The notes under the pieces are model-generated. The model was not told the origin of the DNA, did no database searches, and worked only from the letters and a program-made list of their open reading frames with translations. From Congregibacter brevis (GTDB taxonomy: Bacteria; Pseudomonadota; Gammaproteobacteria; Pseudomonadales; Halieaceae), in the NCBI RefSeq assembly GCF_045689245.1, contig NZ_CP136865.1:1426001-1490000 (forward strand): 64,000 bases of DNA. The letters are read 5' to 3'. Below are positions 44,821 through 53,594 of the stretch, one piece after another. Made by a program: the position numbers and the translations under genes. Position 1 is the stretch's first letter. The number at the start of each line of letters is the position of its first letter.

Positions 44821-45890
44821 CCGGTATCGCTGTTTGCAAGTAATTCTGCGTGCCCCCCAAAAGCAGCCAACCGATTGTTGATGTTGCGCAGCCCAAAGCC
44901 AGGTATCGCTCGTCCGTTGGCCAAGCCACGACCATTGTCGATGACGCGCAGAGCGTATTCATCGCCGCGAATCTCCACCCGATTGGCGTGACCGTGGCGG
45001 ATCGCATTGTGTATCGCCTCTTGAATACAAAAAACCAGCTGTTGCGCCAGCGGGGCCTCTAACTCTGGGAGCGGGGAGTCGACTGATACTTCTACGCCCG
45101 GTGTTAGCGCCTCCAGTTCCCGTATCGCGTCTACGAGGTCATTGCTCTCGTCCTCGGCCATGCGTCTGACAATCGAGCGAACTTCCTCCAGTAAGTCCTT
45201 GGCTAGTAGCTGACAGGTTTCGACCTGGGCTTTATGGTCCACAGGGACTTCGTGCGCCAGCACTTCGAGTTGCAGCTGCAGAGCGGTTAAGCGATGGCCG
45301 ATGCTGTCGTGGAGGTCCCCCGCAATACGCAGCCGCTCATCGGCTTTGTTTTGGCCCGCCATAACCGCACGGGCAGCAAGCAGTTCACTGTTCTTTCGCA
45401 TAAGTTCTTCTTGCGCCAGCACTTCACGCTGCTTAGCTAAACTCGACGTTATGGCGAATGCTTGCAGTGCCAGCAGGGACAAAGCGGAATAAAGATAGCT
45501 CTCAAGAGGGGTTTCGGTGAGCCAGAACACCAGTACGTAGCAAAGATTGGCGACCGCCATGATGACCCAGCTTTCTCGAGCCTTAAAGTGATGCGGCGTA
45601 CTCGCCATTAGCACCACCGAGAGTATCAGGGCGACGGTATCGCGATTCACAAAGAGCACGGCTACCGAAAGAACCAGCATAACGATGACGCAGGATCGGG
45701 CGGTTGTGGCTTTGACTCCCAGAGGCGCAGAAAACGACTGAACTGTGAAGGCCGCGGCAAAGAGTGAGTACAGCGCAAGATTCGGCCAGAAATCGAAGTA
45801 CTTAAGGCTCACCCAGCCGCAGACCGCGATCGCCAGTAAGCCCGAGAGATTCAGGAGGGACTGGTCGAGCGTGACAGGGCGTTTTTGCAT
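44778..45890 (-). CDS. HisKA_3-type membrane sensor histidine kinase
   Basis: About 370 residues from ATG 45890; the frame opens earlier (46001) but the added leader is unlike a membrane protein. The N-terminal half has about six TM helices without a large periplasmic loop. The dimerisation helix carries phospho-acceptor His in GDLHDSIGHRLTAL (~194). The ATPase domain shows CIQEAIHNAIRHG (N box) and VIDNGRGLANG (G box). This DesK/NarX-like class pairs with LuxR-type regulators, as here. The intramembrane-type sensor suggests detection of membrane state or a lipophilic compound (inference). Confidence 0.88.
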   Translation of the reverse strand: MQKRPVTLDQSLLNLSGLLAIAVCGWVSLKYFDFWPNLALYSLFAAAFTVQSFSAPLGVKATTARSCVIVMLVLSVAVLFVNRDTVALILSVVLMASTPHHFKARESWVIMAVANLCYVLVFWLTETPLESYLYSALSLLALQAFAITSSLAKQREVLAQEELMRKNSELLAARAVMAGQNKADERLRIAGDLHDSIGHRLTALQLQLEVLAHEVPVDHKAQVETCQLLAKDLLEEVRSIVRRMAEDESNDLVDAIRELEALTPGVEVSVDSPLPELEAPLAQQLVFCIQEAIHNAIRHGHANRVEIRGDEYALRVIDNGRGLANGRAIPGFGLRNINNRLAAFGGHAELLANSDTGCQLQLHLSGNHPA

Positions 45891-46039
45891 AGACGCAAGC
45901 TTAGTTCTTAAACCTCTCGCATGCACCGTGCCAAAGGTCATGGTTTTGCTAAAGGGAACGGATGACTTCTCGCACCTGTGTTGCCACACCGTCCAGCGCA
46001 TGATGTTTCTAACAAAACACTTCTTCAGGAGCGCAAGAA

Positions 46040-46453
46040 ATGAAACGTTTACTTTGTATCTCAGGGCTGATGATAGCGTTGGCGACCCCCGGCATAGCGG
46101 CTGATCTTACATTCTCTGTGACGAATATTAGTGAACCAGTCGGTGAACTGATGTGGGTGCTGTATGACTCTCAGGAAGCCTACGCTGGAGAGGGGCAACC
46201 GGTGGTCTCAGCTAAATCGCGCCTTGATAGCGAATCAGTGCGCATAACACTGCATGACCTAGTTCCAGGGCGCTATGCGATCAAGCTTTTCCACGATGCC
46301 AATAGCAATGGTGAGTTAGATAGCAACCTTATCGGTATGCCCACCGAAGGCTATGGATTTAGCAATGACGCGGGTCGCATGGGTCCGCCAAGCTTTGATG
46401 ATGCTGCGGTAGATCTCAAGAATGACACGGCAATTGAAATAAGGGTGCGCTAG
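46040..46453 (+). CDS. Exported DUF2141-domain protein
   Basis: A 137-residue secreted protein. The signal peptide (MKRLLCISGLMIALATPGIA) is followed by a DUF2141 domain: MWVLYDSQEAYAG, the GRYAIKLFHDANSNGELDSN loop and GMPTEGYGFSND, all hallmarks of the family. AGGAG lies ten bases before ATG. It ends two bases before the carotenoid oxygenase start, an evident operon. DUF2141 proteins are often found with carotenoid/terpenoid genes; biochemical role is unknown. Confidence 0.88.
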   Translation: MKRLLCISGLMIALATPGIAADLTFSVTNISEPVGELMWVLYDSQEAYAGEGQPVVSAKSRLDSESVRITLHDLVPGRYAIKLFHDANSNGELDSNLIGMPTEGYGFSNDAGRMGPPSFDDAAVDLKNDTAIEIRVR

Positions 46454-46455
46454 CG

Positions 46456-47898
46456 ATGAACCGACGCGAGTTTCTGCAAGGCATGGCGGCGCTTGCTGCT
46501 CTTCAGACTATCCCCTTTGCCGCACAGGCGGCGAAACTGTTGCCCTGGTCCATCGGTTTTGATGGTGTGGCAGAGGATTTACCTCCCTTAGCCATGCGTG
46601 TTCAAGGCCAGCTGCCCGAAGAATGCGCTGGTCGACTGTATCGCAATGGCCCCGCACGGTACCAGCGCGGTGGTCGGCGCTATGAACACTGGTTTGATCC
46701 CGACGGTATGGTTCAGGCCTTTGATCTGAGTCAGCAAGGTGTGTCTCATCGAGGTCGCTTTGTCAGAACCACGAAGCTCGCGCAGGAAGAGCAAGAGGGT
46801 CGCTTTCTCTTTAGAGGTGCCGGCACTAATTTTGCGGACGAGTTGCCATCGCGCAACAACGAAGACGGTAATGTTGCAAACATTAATATCCAGCCTCTGG
46901 GTGGTGAGTTACTCGCGCTCTGGGAAGCAGGCTCTGCACATAGAATTGATCCCGAGACACTAGATACAAAGGGCATAAAGACCTTTAGTGACGAGCTTAA
47001 AGGGGTGCCATTTTCTGCTCACCCACATCTGGATGAGCGCGGCGATATGTGGAACATTGGCTCAGTGCCCTTTGGTGCAAAGCCCATGTTGGTGCTTTAC
47101 CACCTAAGCGCTCAGGGCAAGTTACTCAACTCTCGTCTGCATCATTTGGATTTTGCCGGCTACATGCATGATTTTGTGCTCACGCCGCGTTATCTGATCG
47201 CGCTTAACTCCTCAGCAGTATTGGGAGATGGCCCGAGCTTTGTGGGGCGTATACATTGGGAGTCCTCGCGTGCGAGTCAGTTGCTGATCTTTGATCGCAA
47301 CGATTTATCTCTCACCGCAACTATCGAGGTGCCGCCCACGTTTGTCTTCCACTTTGGAAATGGTTGGGAGGAGGGCGACACGCTCAACTTTACAGCTTGT
47401 GAGTATGCCGACAGCAGCATCGTCACAGACGGGATGCGCCGGTATGCGCGGCAGGAGTCGGGGCCGTACCACAATGACCCTGAGCTGGTTCGATACGCTG
47501 TATCGCTGCGCTCACGAGTCGCCCGAAAACAGCGTCTTGGGGTAGCAATGGAGTTCCCCAGTTACGACAGTCATCGGCCATTTGAGGCACAGGCCTTGCT
47601 CGGCGCCGCGGGGCAAAATAAGTCAGAAGCTAATCTTGCATCGGCGGTTGTGCGAGTCGACCCCCAAAGTGGTGAACAAGAAGGCTTCGACTATGGCGAG
47701 GGCGTTATCGTCGAAGAGCCGCTCTATGTACCCGGTGCGGAAGGGGGCTATGCACTGCATAGCTATCTGGACTATGCCAATAAACGCAGCGGCATCGCGG
47801 TGCTTAGAGCGGCGGACCTGGCATCCGGGCCGGTGATGACGGCGGAGATGGATCGCGTGCTGCCCCTGGGGTTTCATGGGTGCTTCTTGGTGACTTAG
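46456..47898 (+). CDS. Tat-exported carotenoid oxygenase (RPE65/CCD family)
   Basis: A 480-residue iron(II) dioxygenase that cleaves carotenoids or related conjugated/stilbene substrates. It has an N-terminal Tat-like signal (MNRREFLQGMAALAALQTIP). The four-His iron site of the seven-bladed propeller is visible: SAHPHLDERG, YMHDFVLTP, FVFHFGNGWEEGD and LGFHGCFL at the C-terminus. Length is normal. Export is unusual for the family in bacteria but not unknown. Co-transcribed with the DUF2141 protein and divergent from the two-component system. Confidence 0.92.
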   Translation: MNRREFLQGMAALAALQTIPFAAQAAKLLPWSIGFDGVAEDLPPLAMRVQGQLPEECAGRLYRNGPARYQRGGRRYEHWFDPDGMVQAFDLSQQGVSHRGRFVRTTKLAQEEQEGRFLFRGAGTNFADELPSRNNEDGNVANINIQPLGGELLALWEAGSAHRIDPETLDTKGIKTFSDELKGVPFSAHPHLDERGDMWNIGSVPFGAKPMLVLYHLSAQGKLLNSRLHHLDFAGYMHDFVLTPRYLIALNSSAVLGDGPSFVGRIHWESSRASQLLIFDRNDLSLTATIEVPPTFVFHFGNGWEEGDTLNFTACEYADSSIVTDGMRRYARQESGPYHNDPELVRYAVSLRSRVARKQRLGVAMEFPSYDSHRPFEAQALLGAAGQNKSEANLASAVVRVDPQSGEQEGFDYGEGVIVEEPLYVPGAEGGYALHSYLDYANKRSGIAVLRAADLASGPVMTAEMDRVLPLGFHGCFLVT

Positions 47899-47908
47899 CT
47901 CTTGATTG

Positions 47909-47927
47909 GCGGCTCGTGATGAGCCGC
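47909..47927. terminator. Hairpin between convergent genes
   Basis: GCGGCTC-GTGAT-GAGCCGC, a perfect 7-bp GC-rich stem, 11 bp after the carotenoid oxygenase stop and before the tail of the minus-strand TetR gene. There is no U-tract. It may serve both directions. Confidence 0.5.
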
Positions 47928-47983
47928 AGCGCGTCAAATCCCGTAGTTTGCGTAATGTCTACAAGACTCATTCGACGAGACTC

Positions 47984-48625
47984 TCAGCACTCCATTTCCA
48001 GCATGCAGGTAACCGTGGCCGCGAAATGCGCCAACGTGGATTTGTCGTTCCAAGTAGAATGAGCGCGGCTTGTATCATCCAGTCGCGTCTCGCGCGCACT
48101 GAGTACCCCGCCAAGATAGGACCCCAGAAAGATAAAGCGCTGATTTTGTATCGTCCTGCTTTTAGATGGCATCAGCCCCCGCAGATGTTTCAGGCATCGT
48201 TGATAACCTGAGTTCCACCGGCCTTCCAGAGCGTCTTCGAACAGATCGCTGTGTGACATGGTGAGCATGCGAAGAAAGCGGTTATAGGTGTCGGTTTCAC
48301 CCGGTGCGGCCAAATTAACGGAGGGGTAGATCAGAATGTCGACGATCTGAGAGATGCTATTTGGGCCGGTACTCTCCTCCAGCGCGTCAAGTAGGTTGTT
48401 TCGCCGAGCATCGATAATCTTGGCGCCGTCGACGATAAGAGCGCGAATCAAGGCCTCCTTCGATCCAAAGTGATAACCGACAGCGGCCGCGTTCTTTTGG
48501 CCAGCCGCCTTGGCGATGTCGCGTACAGTCACGCCGTCGATGCCTCGATTGGCAAACAGGCGCTGCGCTTCGGCCTTCAGCCGTTCAACCGAGGGGCTAC
48601 ACACTTTCGTAGACAGTTTGCTCAT
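47984..48625 (-). CDS. TetR-family regulator of the catabolic operon
   Basis: A 213-residue regulator starting at ATG 48625 (an upstream TTG at 48664 is possible but lies within the operator/promoter region). The HTH is RLKAEAQRLFANRGIDGVTV, then RDIAKAAGQKNAAAVGYHF. The C-terminal domain is helical. It is divergent from the APH/SDR/ACAD operon, and a perfect palindrome lies between them, so it is the likely local repressor responding to an acyl-CoA or substrate. Confidence 0.9.
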   Translation of the reverse strand: MSKLSTKVCSPSVERLKAEAQRLFANRGIDGVTVRDIAKAAGQKNAAAVGYHFGSKEALIRALIVDGAKIIDARRNNLLDALEESTGPNSISQIVDILIYPSVNLAAPGETDTYNRFLRMLTMSHSDLFEDALEGRWNSGYQRCLKHLRGLMPSKSRTIQNQRFIFLGSYLGGVLSARETRLDDTSRAHSTWNDKSTLAHFAATVTCMLEMEC

Positions 48626-48658
48626 TTCAAGAGTCGAAAATCCATAAGGAATTGTAGC

Positions 48659-48692
48659 TTGCAATAACTCAAATGTTTAATACAATTGTATT
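48659..48692 (+). promoter_or_regulatory. Promoter with perfect palindrome directly abutting the operon ATG
   Basis: TTGCAA (48659-48664) and TACAAT (48681-48686) make a -35/-10 pair with 16-bp spacing. The palindrome AATACAATTGTATT (48679-48692) covers the -10 and ends one base before ATG 48693. The predicted start point coincides with that ATG and there is no Shine-Dalgarno, so the first gene may be translated from a leaderless mRNA and repressed by TetR bound over the -10. Confidence 0.65.
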
Positions 48693-49742
48693 ATGCCAGA
48701 TCAATCAAGCAACGAATCGATACCGGTTAATTTACCAGCTTTAACAGCTTGGATGGACGCTATCGGGCTGGAACGTGGGCCGCTGGACAATCTGCAGCTG
48801 CTGGCCGGCGGAACGCAAAATATCCTACTTCGTTTTGACCGAGGCGGCCAAGCGTTTGTGCTGCGGCGACCGCCGCTCCATCCACGAAAGAATTCCAATG
48901 ACACGATGAAGCGCGAGGCACGTGTCTTAGCAGCGCTAAGTGCAACTGATGTACCGCATCCAAAATTCATCGCAAGCTGTGACGATGAAGAGGTGCTTGG
49001 CGCCTGCTTCTACCTCATGGCCCCGGTTGATGGTTTTAATCCTGCCAATGGTTTGCCGCCGCTCCATGCTAGCGACCCGGCGCTCCGCGAGCGCATGGGC
49101 TATTCCTACATCGAAGGAATGGCAGCCCTGGGGGCGGTTGACTACAAAGCGGTGGGCTTGGAAGGTTTCGGCAAGCCAGAGGGGTTTCTAGAGCGGCAAT
49201 CGGGCCGGTGGATGAAGCAGTTGGAAAGCTACGCCGCTTTTGATGAATGGACCGGCTTTAAAGAGCTGCCCGATGTCGAAAGTATTGTCCTTTGGCTTGA
49301 GGACAAGCTCCCTCAAGAATTTACGCCGGGCATCCTCCACGGCGATTGCCATTTGGCAAACACGATGTTTGAACATGACAGCGGCAAACTCGCTGCCTTT
49401 GTTGACTGGGAGCTGGCCACCGTTGGCGACCCTTTGATCGACCTTGGGTGGGTCATGGCGACCTGGGCGGATGATCACACACCTGTCGTTGGCGATATCG
49501 AACCCTGGGACGGCTTCCCAAGTCTCGATGAACTTATTACGCACTATGGAAGACATTCGGCGCGGAGCTTGGAAGCAGCCGCTTGGTACGGAGTGCTCGC
49601 CTGCTTCAAATTGGGAGCAATCTTAGAGGGAACCCACGCTCGCGCGAGCGCTGGTAAGGCCCCCAAAGAAACTGGCGACCGTCTGCATGCCATGACAATT
49701 TCATTGTTCGAGCGCGCACATCGATTGATCGCGAAGAATTGA
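48693..49742 (+). CDS. APH-family phosphotransferase (ACAD10/11 kinase-domain/LvaA-like)
   Basis: A 349-residue kinase of the aminoglycoside-phosphotransferase fold. Nucleotide-binding LLAGGTQNILLRF, catalytic loop GILHGDCHLANTMF (~214-227) and metal-binding FVDWELATVGDPLIDLGW are present. These features match the kinase domains joined to acyl-CoA dehydrogenases in ACAD10/11 and the LvaA kinase, which phosphorylate 4-hydroxyacyl groups, rather than antibiotic-resistance enzymes. First gene of a six-gene operon and immediately followed by SDR and ACAD genes that fit that chemistry. Confidence 0.88.
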   Translation: MPDQSSNESIPVNLPALTAWMDAIGLERGPLDNLQLLAGGTQNILLRFDRGGQAFVLRRPPLHPRKNSNDTMKREARVLAALSATDVPHPKFIASCDDEEVLGACFYLMAPVDGFNPANGLPPLHASDPALRERMGYSYIEGMAALGAVDYKAVGLEGFGKPEGFLERQSGRWMKQLESYAAFDEWTGFKELPDVESIVLWLEDKLPQEFTPGILHGDCHLANTMFEHDSGKLAAFVDWELATVGDPLIDLGWVMATWADDHTPVVGDIEPWDGFPSLDELITHYGRHSARSLEAAAWYGVLACFKLGAILEGTHARASAGKAPKETGDRLHAMTISLFERAHRLIAKN

Positions 49743-49752
49743 TAAGGAAGAG

Positions 49753-50490
49753 ATGATGAGTGATTTAGATTTTTCTGGAAAGCGGGTGCTGGTAGTCGGC
49801 GGCTCCAGCGGTATCGGCAATGGTATCGCTCGGGGTTTCTTGGCTCGCGGGGCCGAGGTGCATGTTTGGGGCACCCGCGCTGCGGCAGGCGATTACGCGG
49901 CGGAAGGAGGCTCGGATTTGGATGGGCTGCACTACGCAAAGGTCAATGTCGCTGACTATGACGAACTGAGCGCCTACGAGCCGCCCTTCGACAGTCTGGA
50001 TGTGCTCGTTCAGTCTCAGGGCTTCGTCCGCTACAAACAGGCGGAATATGCCAAAGCCGGCTGGGATGACGTGATGGATATCAATCTCAACTCCGTGATG
50101 CACACGGCGACTAAGTTCAAGCCCATGCTTACCGCAACGCAGGGTTCTATCGTGATCGTCAGTTCAATCTCTGGCTTGAGAGCGAACATCGGCAACCCTT
50201 CCTATGCCGCCTCGAAGGCTGGTGCAATCAGTCTTACCAAGACGCTAGGTCAGTCTTGGGCGCGTGACGGAATAAGGGTGAACGGACTTGCGCCCGGATT
50301 GGTACCAACAAAGCTTACGGCGGTCACTACTGAAAACGAAGTACGCAGCGAAGCCGCGCTGCGTACTATCCCCGTTCGGCGCTATGGGACGCCGGAAGAT
50401 ATGGCCGGCGCGGCCTTGTTCCTCGCATCGCCGCTTGCCGCTTATGTTCAAGGTCACACGCTCATCGCTGATGGCGGACTCTCGCTTTAG
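49753..50490 (+). CDS. Short-chain dehydrogenase/reductase
   Basis: A 245-residue classical SDR. Cofactor motif GGSSGIGNGIA (~15-25), active-site Ser in IVSSISGL and the YAASK catalytic pair (Tyr150/Lys154) are intact, and the C-terminus has the usual PEDMAGAALFLASPLAAYVQ and IADGG. AAGGAAGAG precedes ATGATG. In the operon it could interconvert a keto- and hydroxyacyl-CoA, the step before phosphorylation by the upstream kinase in an lva-like route. Substrate is inferred from context. Confidence 0.9.
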   Translation: MMSDLDFSGKRVLVVGGSSGIGNGIARGFLARGAEVHVWGTRAAAGDYAAEGGSDLDGLHYAKVNVADYDELSAYEPPFDSLDVLVQSQGFVRYKQAEYAKAGWDDVMDINLNSVMHTATKFKPMLTATQGSIVIVSSISGLRANIGNPSYAASKAGAISLTKTLGQSWARDGIRVNGLAPGLVPTKLTAVTTENEVRSEAALRTIPVRRYGTPEDMAGAALFLASPLAAYVQGHTLIADGGLSL

Positions 50491-50542
50491 CGATCAGAAC
50501 TACAAGCCTAGCCCACCAAATAAAGTTTAGGACACCTCCATT

Positions 50543-51790
50543 ATGCTCTTTGAATATAGTGAGAAAACGCAAAATCTGATCGCCAAATTGCAAGCCTTTG
50601 TCGATGCCCATATTCTCCCCGTGGATAAAGAAGTTCATGCTTGGAACGGCGATCCAGCCAATCTCTGGAAGCCTTGGCCCGGTCTGGAGCCACTCAAGGA
50701 AAAAGCGAAAGCCGCTGGTCTGTGGAATTTATTCCTGCCGGAGGAATATGGCGAATATAGCCCGGGCCTGACCAATCTGGAATATGCTCCCCTGGCAGAG
50801 ATTATGGGACGCAATGGTTGGTCTTCAGAGGTCTTTAACTGCTCCGCGCCTGACACCGGCAATATGGAAGTCTTCGCAAAATTCGGTACCGACGCCCAAA
50901 AGCGGGAGTGGCTAGAGCCCTTGCTTGCCGGCGAGATACGCTCAGCGTACATGATGACCGAACCTGATCACGCCTGCTCAGATGCGACGAATGTACGCAC
51001 TGAAATTCGCGGTGATGGTGATGACTATGTCATCAATGGCAAGAAGTGGTGGATTTCGGGCGTCATGGATCCGCGTTGCAAGGTCTTGCTGATGATGGGC
51101 CAGACGAATCCAGAAAACCCTCGTCACACACAGCAATCAACGGTGATCATTCCACGCGACACGCCTGGTGTGGAGGTGGTTCGGGCGCAGACGGTGTTCG
51201 GCGATGTCCACTCGCCCGGCGGGCATTGCGAAGTGCATCTGAAGGACGTGCGCATTCCCAAAGAGAACATCATCCTTGGTGAAGGGCGGGGCTTTGAAAT
51301 CGCACAGGGTCGCCTGGGCCCAGGCCGCATTCATCACTGCATGCGCTCTATCGGATCGGCTCAGCTCGCACTCGAATTGATGTGTCAACGCGCGACCGAG
51401 CGCAAAACCTTTGGCCGAATGCTCTCCGATCGCTCCAGCATTCGTATGGAAATCGCGAAGAGTTATTGCGAAATCGAGCAGGCCCGTTTGCTTACCTTGA
51501 AAGCAGCTGATGCGATTGACCGCCACGGTGCAAAGAACGCTAAGGACCTTATTGGCGCAATCAAGGTGATCGCGCCACAAATGGCGCAAACCGTTGCAGA
51601 TCGCGCGATCCAGATTTTCGGCGGCATGGGTGTCAGTGATGATGTTCCGCTTGCTGGGATCATGGCGACCCAGCGCTTTATTCGTCTCGCCGATGGCCCT
51701 GATGAGGTGCACGCATCACAGCTCGGTAAATTCAAGATCGGGCAATATGCCAAGCCCGGTGCTGGCTGGAACGACATCCCGAGCGATTGA
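50543..51790 (+). CDS. Acyl-CoA dehydrogenase, ACAD10/11-like
   Basis: A 415-residue FAD enzyme. It has the N-terminal helical domain, substrate/flavin strands (AYMMTEPDHACSDATNV, GDDYVINGKKWWISGVMDPR), and the C-terminal FGGMGVSDDVPLAGIMATQR and RLADGPDEVHASQL. The LADGPDEVH block is typical of ACAD10/11 and bacterial partners of APH kinases. In lva-type catabolism such an enzyme removes phosphate from 4-phosphoacyl-CoA to give an unsaturated or 3-hydroxy product. Full length and intact. Confidence 0.92.
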   Translation: MLFEYSEKTQNLIAKLQAFVDAHILPVDKEVHAWNGDPANLWKPWPGLEPLKEKAKAAGLWNLFLPEEYGEYSPGLTNLEYAPLAEIMGRNGWSSEVFNCSAPDTGNMEVFAKFGTDAQKREWLEPLLAGEIRSAYMMTEPDHACSDATNVRTEIRGDGDDYVINGKKWWISGVMDPRCKVLLMMGQTNPENPRHTQQSTVIIPRDTPGVEVVRAQTVFGDVHSPGGHCEVHLKDVRIPKENIILGEGRGFEIAQGRLGPGRIHHCMRSIGSAQLALELMCQRATERKTFGRMLSDRSSIRMEIAKSYCEIEQARLLTLKAADAIDRHGAKNAKDLIGAIKVIAPQMAQTVADRAIQIFGGMGVSDDVPLAGIMATQRFIRLADGPDEVHASQLGKFKIGQYAKPGAGWNDIPSD

Positions 51791-51843
51791 GGCTGAAAGG
51801 AAACCGTTGGGCGTTGGACGCCAGCCACAAGAGAAAATGCAAA

Positions 51844-52866
51844 ATGCGTAGATGGGTCGTTAAATCGTTTGGAGAGCCGAAAGATGTTTGGTCGCTCCAG
51901 AAGCATGTTGAGGGTCTTGAGCCAGGCCCCGGTCAAGTCAAAGTCAAAGTGGAAGCCTGTGGTTTAGGCTTGCCGGATGTCTTGATGAGCCGCGACAACT
52001 ACCCGCTTACACCGCCGCTTCCGTTTACGCCTTCGCAGGAGGCAGCAGGAAAGGTGATAGCTATCGGTGAAGGTGTCGATCACTCGCTGATTGGCGCCCG
52101 CGTGGTTGGTCCGACCCTGTTTCAATCGCAAGCTGGGGGATTGGCCGAAGATTGCTTGATGCGTGCAAGTGGCACTGGTGATGGCATATTGTCTGGCCTA
52201 TTGCCGATCCCCGATGAAATGAGCGGAGTCGAGGCGGCGGGCCTTTACATCCCCTATCAAACGGCATGGGTCGCGCTCGTCCGGCGTGCGAAGATCACGA
52301 AAGATGATGTGGTACTGGTGCTTGGAGCATCGGGCAGCTCGGGGAATGCGGCGGTTCAATTGGCTAAAGCCAAAGGTGCGCGAGTTATCGCTGTTGCCGG
52401 CGGGCCGCATAAAGTCGCTTTCTGCAAGAATATCGGCGCGGATGAGGTCATCGACAGAAGGCAGCAAGACATTACCGATGCCGCGCTTGAACTAACTGGC
52501 GGCAAAGGCGTTTCAATCGTCTTCGATCCCGTTGGAGGTAAAGCGGCACGCGCTGCTTTCAATGCGATCGCTTTCGAAGGGCGGTTTGTTGTGATCGGTT
52601 ACGCCAGTGGTGAATGGGCACGCATCGCCCTGCCAGAAACGGTGATGAAGAACATCTCACTGCTGGGAGCTATGCCCGTTGGATGGACCGCAGATCAGGT
52701 GCTCGGGGCCCATCAGGATTTGATTCTGCACTGGCAGGAGCGCGCCATTGATCTTTCGAGCAGTCAAGTCTTCGATTTCGATGATGCGGTCACGGCGGCA
52801 ACGCATATCGCGGACGGAAAAGTCGAAGGCAAAGTCATCGTCCAAATGCCCGCAGAGCAATCCTAG
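51844..52866 (+). CDS. Zinc-independent MDR, NADPH:quinone-oxidoreductase-like
   Basis: A 340-residue medium-chain reductase. I choose ATG 51844 because the upstream extension begins at a TTG overlapping the previous stop. Lacks the catalytic-zinc GHE motif (GLGLPDVLMSRDNYP instead) and has the NADP fold VLVLGASGSSGNAAVQLAKA. Family members reduce quinones or enoyl substrates; in an acyl-CoA operon an enoyl/acryloyl-CoA reductase role is possible. Follows the ACAD gene closely in the same operon. Confidence 0.88.
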   Translation: MRRWVVKSFGEPKDVWSLQKHVEGLEPGPGQVKVKVEACGLGLPDVLMSRDNYPLTPPLPFTPSQEAAGKVIAIGEGVDHSLIGARVVGPTLFQSQAGGLAEDCLMRASGTGDGILSGLLPIPDEMSGVEAAGLYIPYQTAWVALVRRAKITKDDVVLVLGASGSSGNAAVQLAKAKGARVIAVAGGPHKVAFCKNIGADEVIDRRQQDITDAALELTGGKGVSIVFDPVGGKAARAAFNAIAFEGRFVVIGYASGEWARIALPETVMKNISLLGAMPVGWTADQVLGAHQDLILHWQERAIDLSSSQVFDFDDAVTAATHIADGKVEGKVIVQMPAEQS

Positions 52867-52877
52867 GACAGACAGCC

Positions 52878-53492
52878 ATGCCCTTGACCCTGTTTCACAC
52901 TCCAAAATCCCGGTCGCTGCGCCCACTTTGTTTGCTCGAGGAAATGGGACTCGATTTTGAGCTGAAAACGATTGCCTATGATGCGGAGTATTTTGCATGT
53001 GACGCGTACCGCGAGATCAATCCCATGGGCAAGGTGCCAGCCCTCTATGATGGTGATCACCTTGTTTTGGAATCGACCGTTATTTTGGAATACATTCTGG
53101 CGAAACACGGTCCATCTCTATTAGCCGTAGGTCCTGAGGAGAACGATTTTGGGTTCTATTTGACCTGGCTTCACATGGCTGAAAGCGGTCTGTCGCACTA
53201 TCTCGCTGTGTATCTTGGTCAACTGAGTGGCCAAGATAAGTATGCGGTTTCCGAAGGCTTCGAGGCATACGTAACATATCAGGCTCAGAAGGCATTTGAG
53301 ATGCTGGACAAGCATCTTGGCGCTAGGTCATTCATTGCGTCAGACCGGTTCACAGCTGCTGATATCTCTGTTGGATATAGCCTTTTTCTGGCAAGCGAGC
53401 TTTGTAGGCTGCCCTTACCAAATCGCGTGCAAGCCTACTTTGAGAGACTCCAGGATCGGCCCGCTTGGAAAAAGGCCGTTTCAATCAAATAG
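52878..53492 (+). CDS. Glutathione S-transferase
   Basis: A 204-residue GST. The N-terminal thioredoxin-like domain has the active-site region FHTPKSRSLRPLCLLEEMGL (a Ser/His-type first motif), the cis-Pro GKVPALYDGD and ESTVILEYILAKHG. The helical C-terminal domain contains RFTAADISVGYSLFLASELC. It begins 11 bp after the MDR gene. It may detoxify a reactive intermediate of the pathway or act as a glutathione-dependent isomerase. Confidence 0.9.
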   Translation: MPLTLFHTPKSRSLRPLCLLEEMGLDFELKTIAYDAEYFACDAYREINPMGKVPALYDGDHLVLESTVILEYILAKHGPSLLAVGPEENDFGFYLTWLHMAESGLSHYLAVYLGQLSGQDKYAVSEGFEAYVTYQAQKAFEMLDKHLGARSFIASDRFTAADISVGYSLFLASELCRLPLPNRVQAYFERLQDRPAWKKAVSIK

Positions 53493-53594
53493 GTTGGGTT
53501 CGTCCGCGTCGGAGCATCCAGAGAATAGCTTCTGGAACGCGCGACCCGACCTCCCGTGTAGGAGGTTACTCATGACGATAGAAGGAATACCGGT

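Noticed and set aside
48693..49742. Aminoglycoside resistance gene
   Set aside because: The APH fold is shared, but the operon with SDR and ACAD10/11-like genes points to acyl-CoA metabolism.
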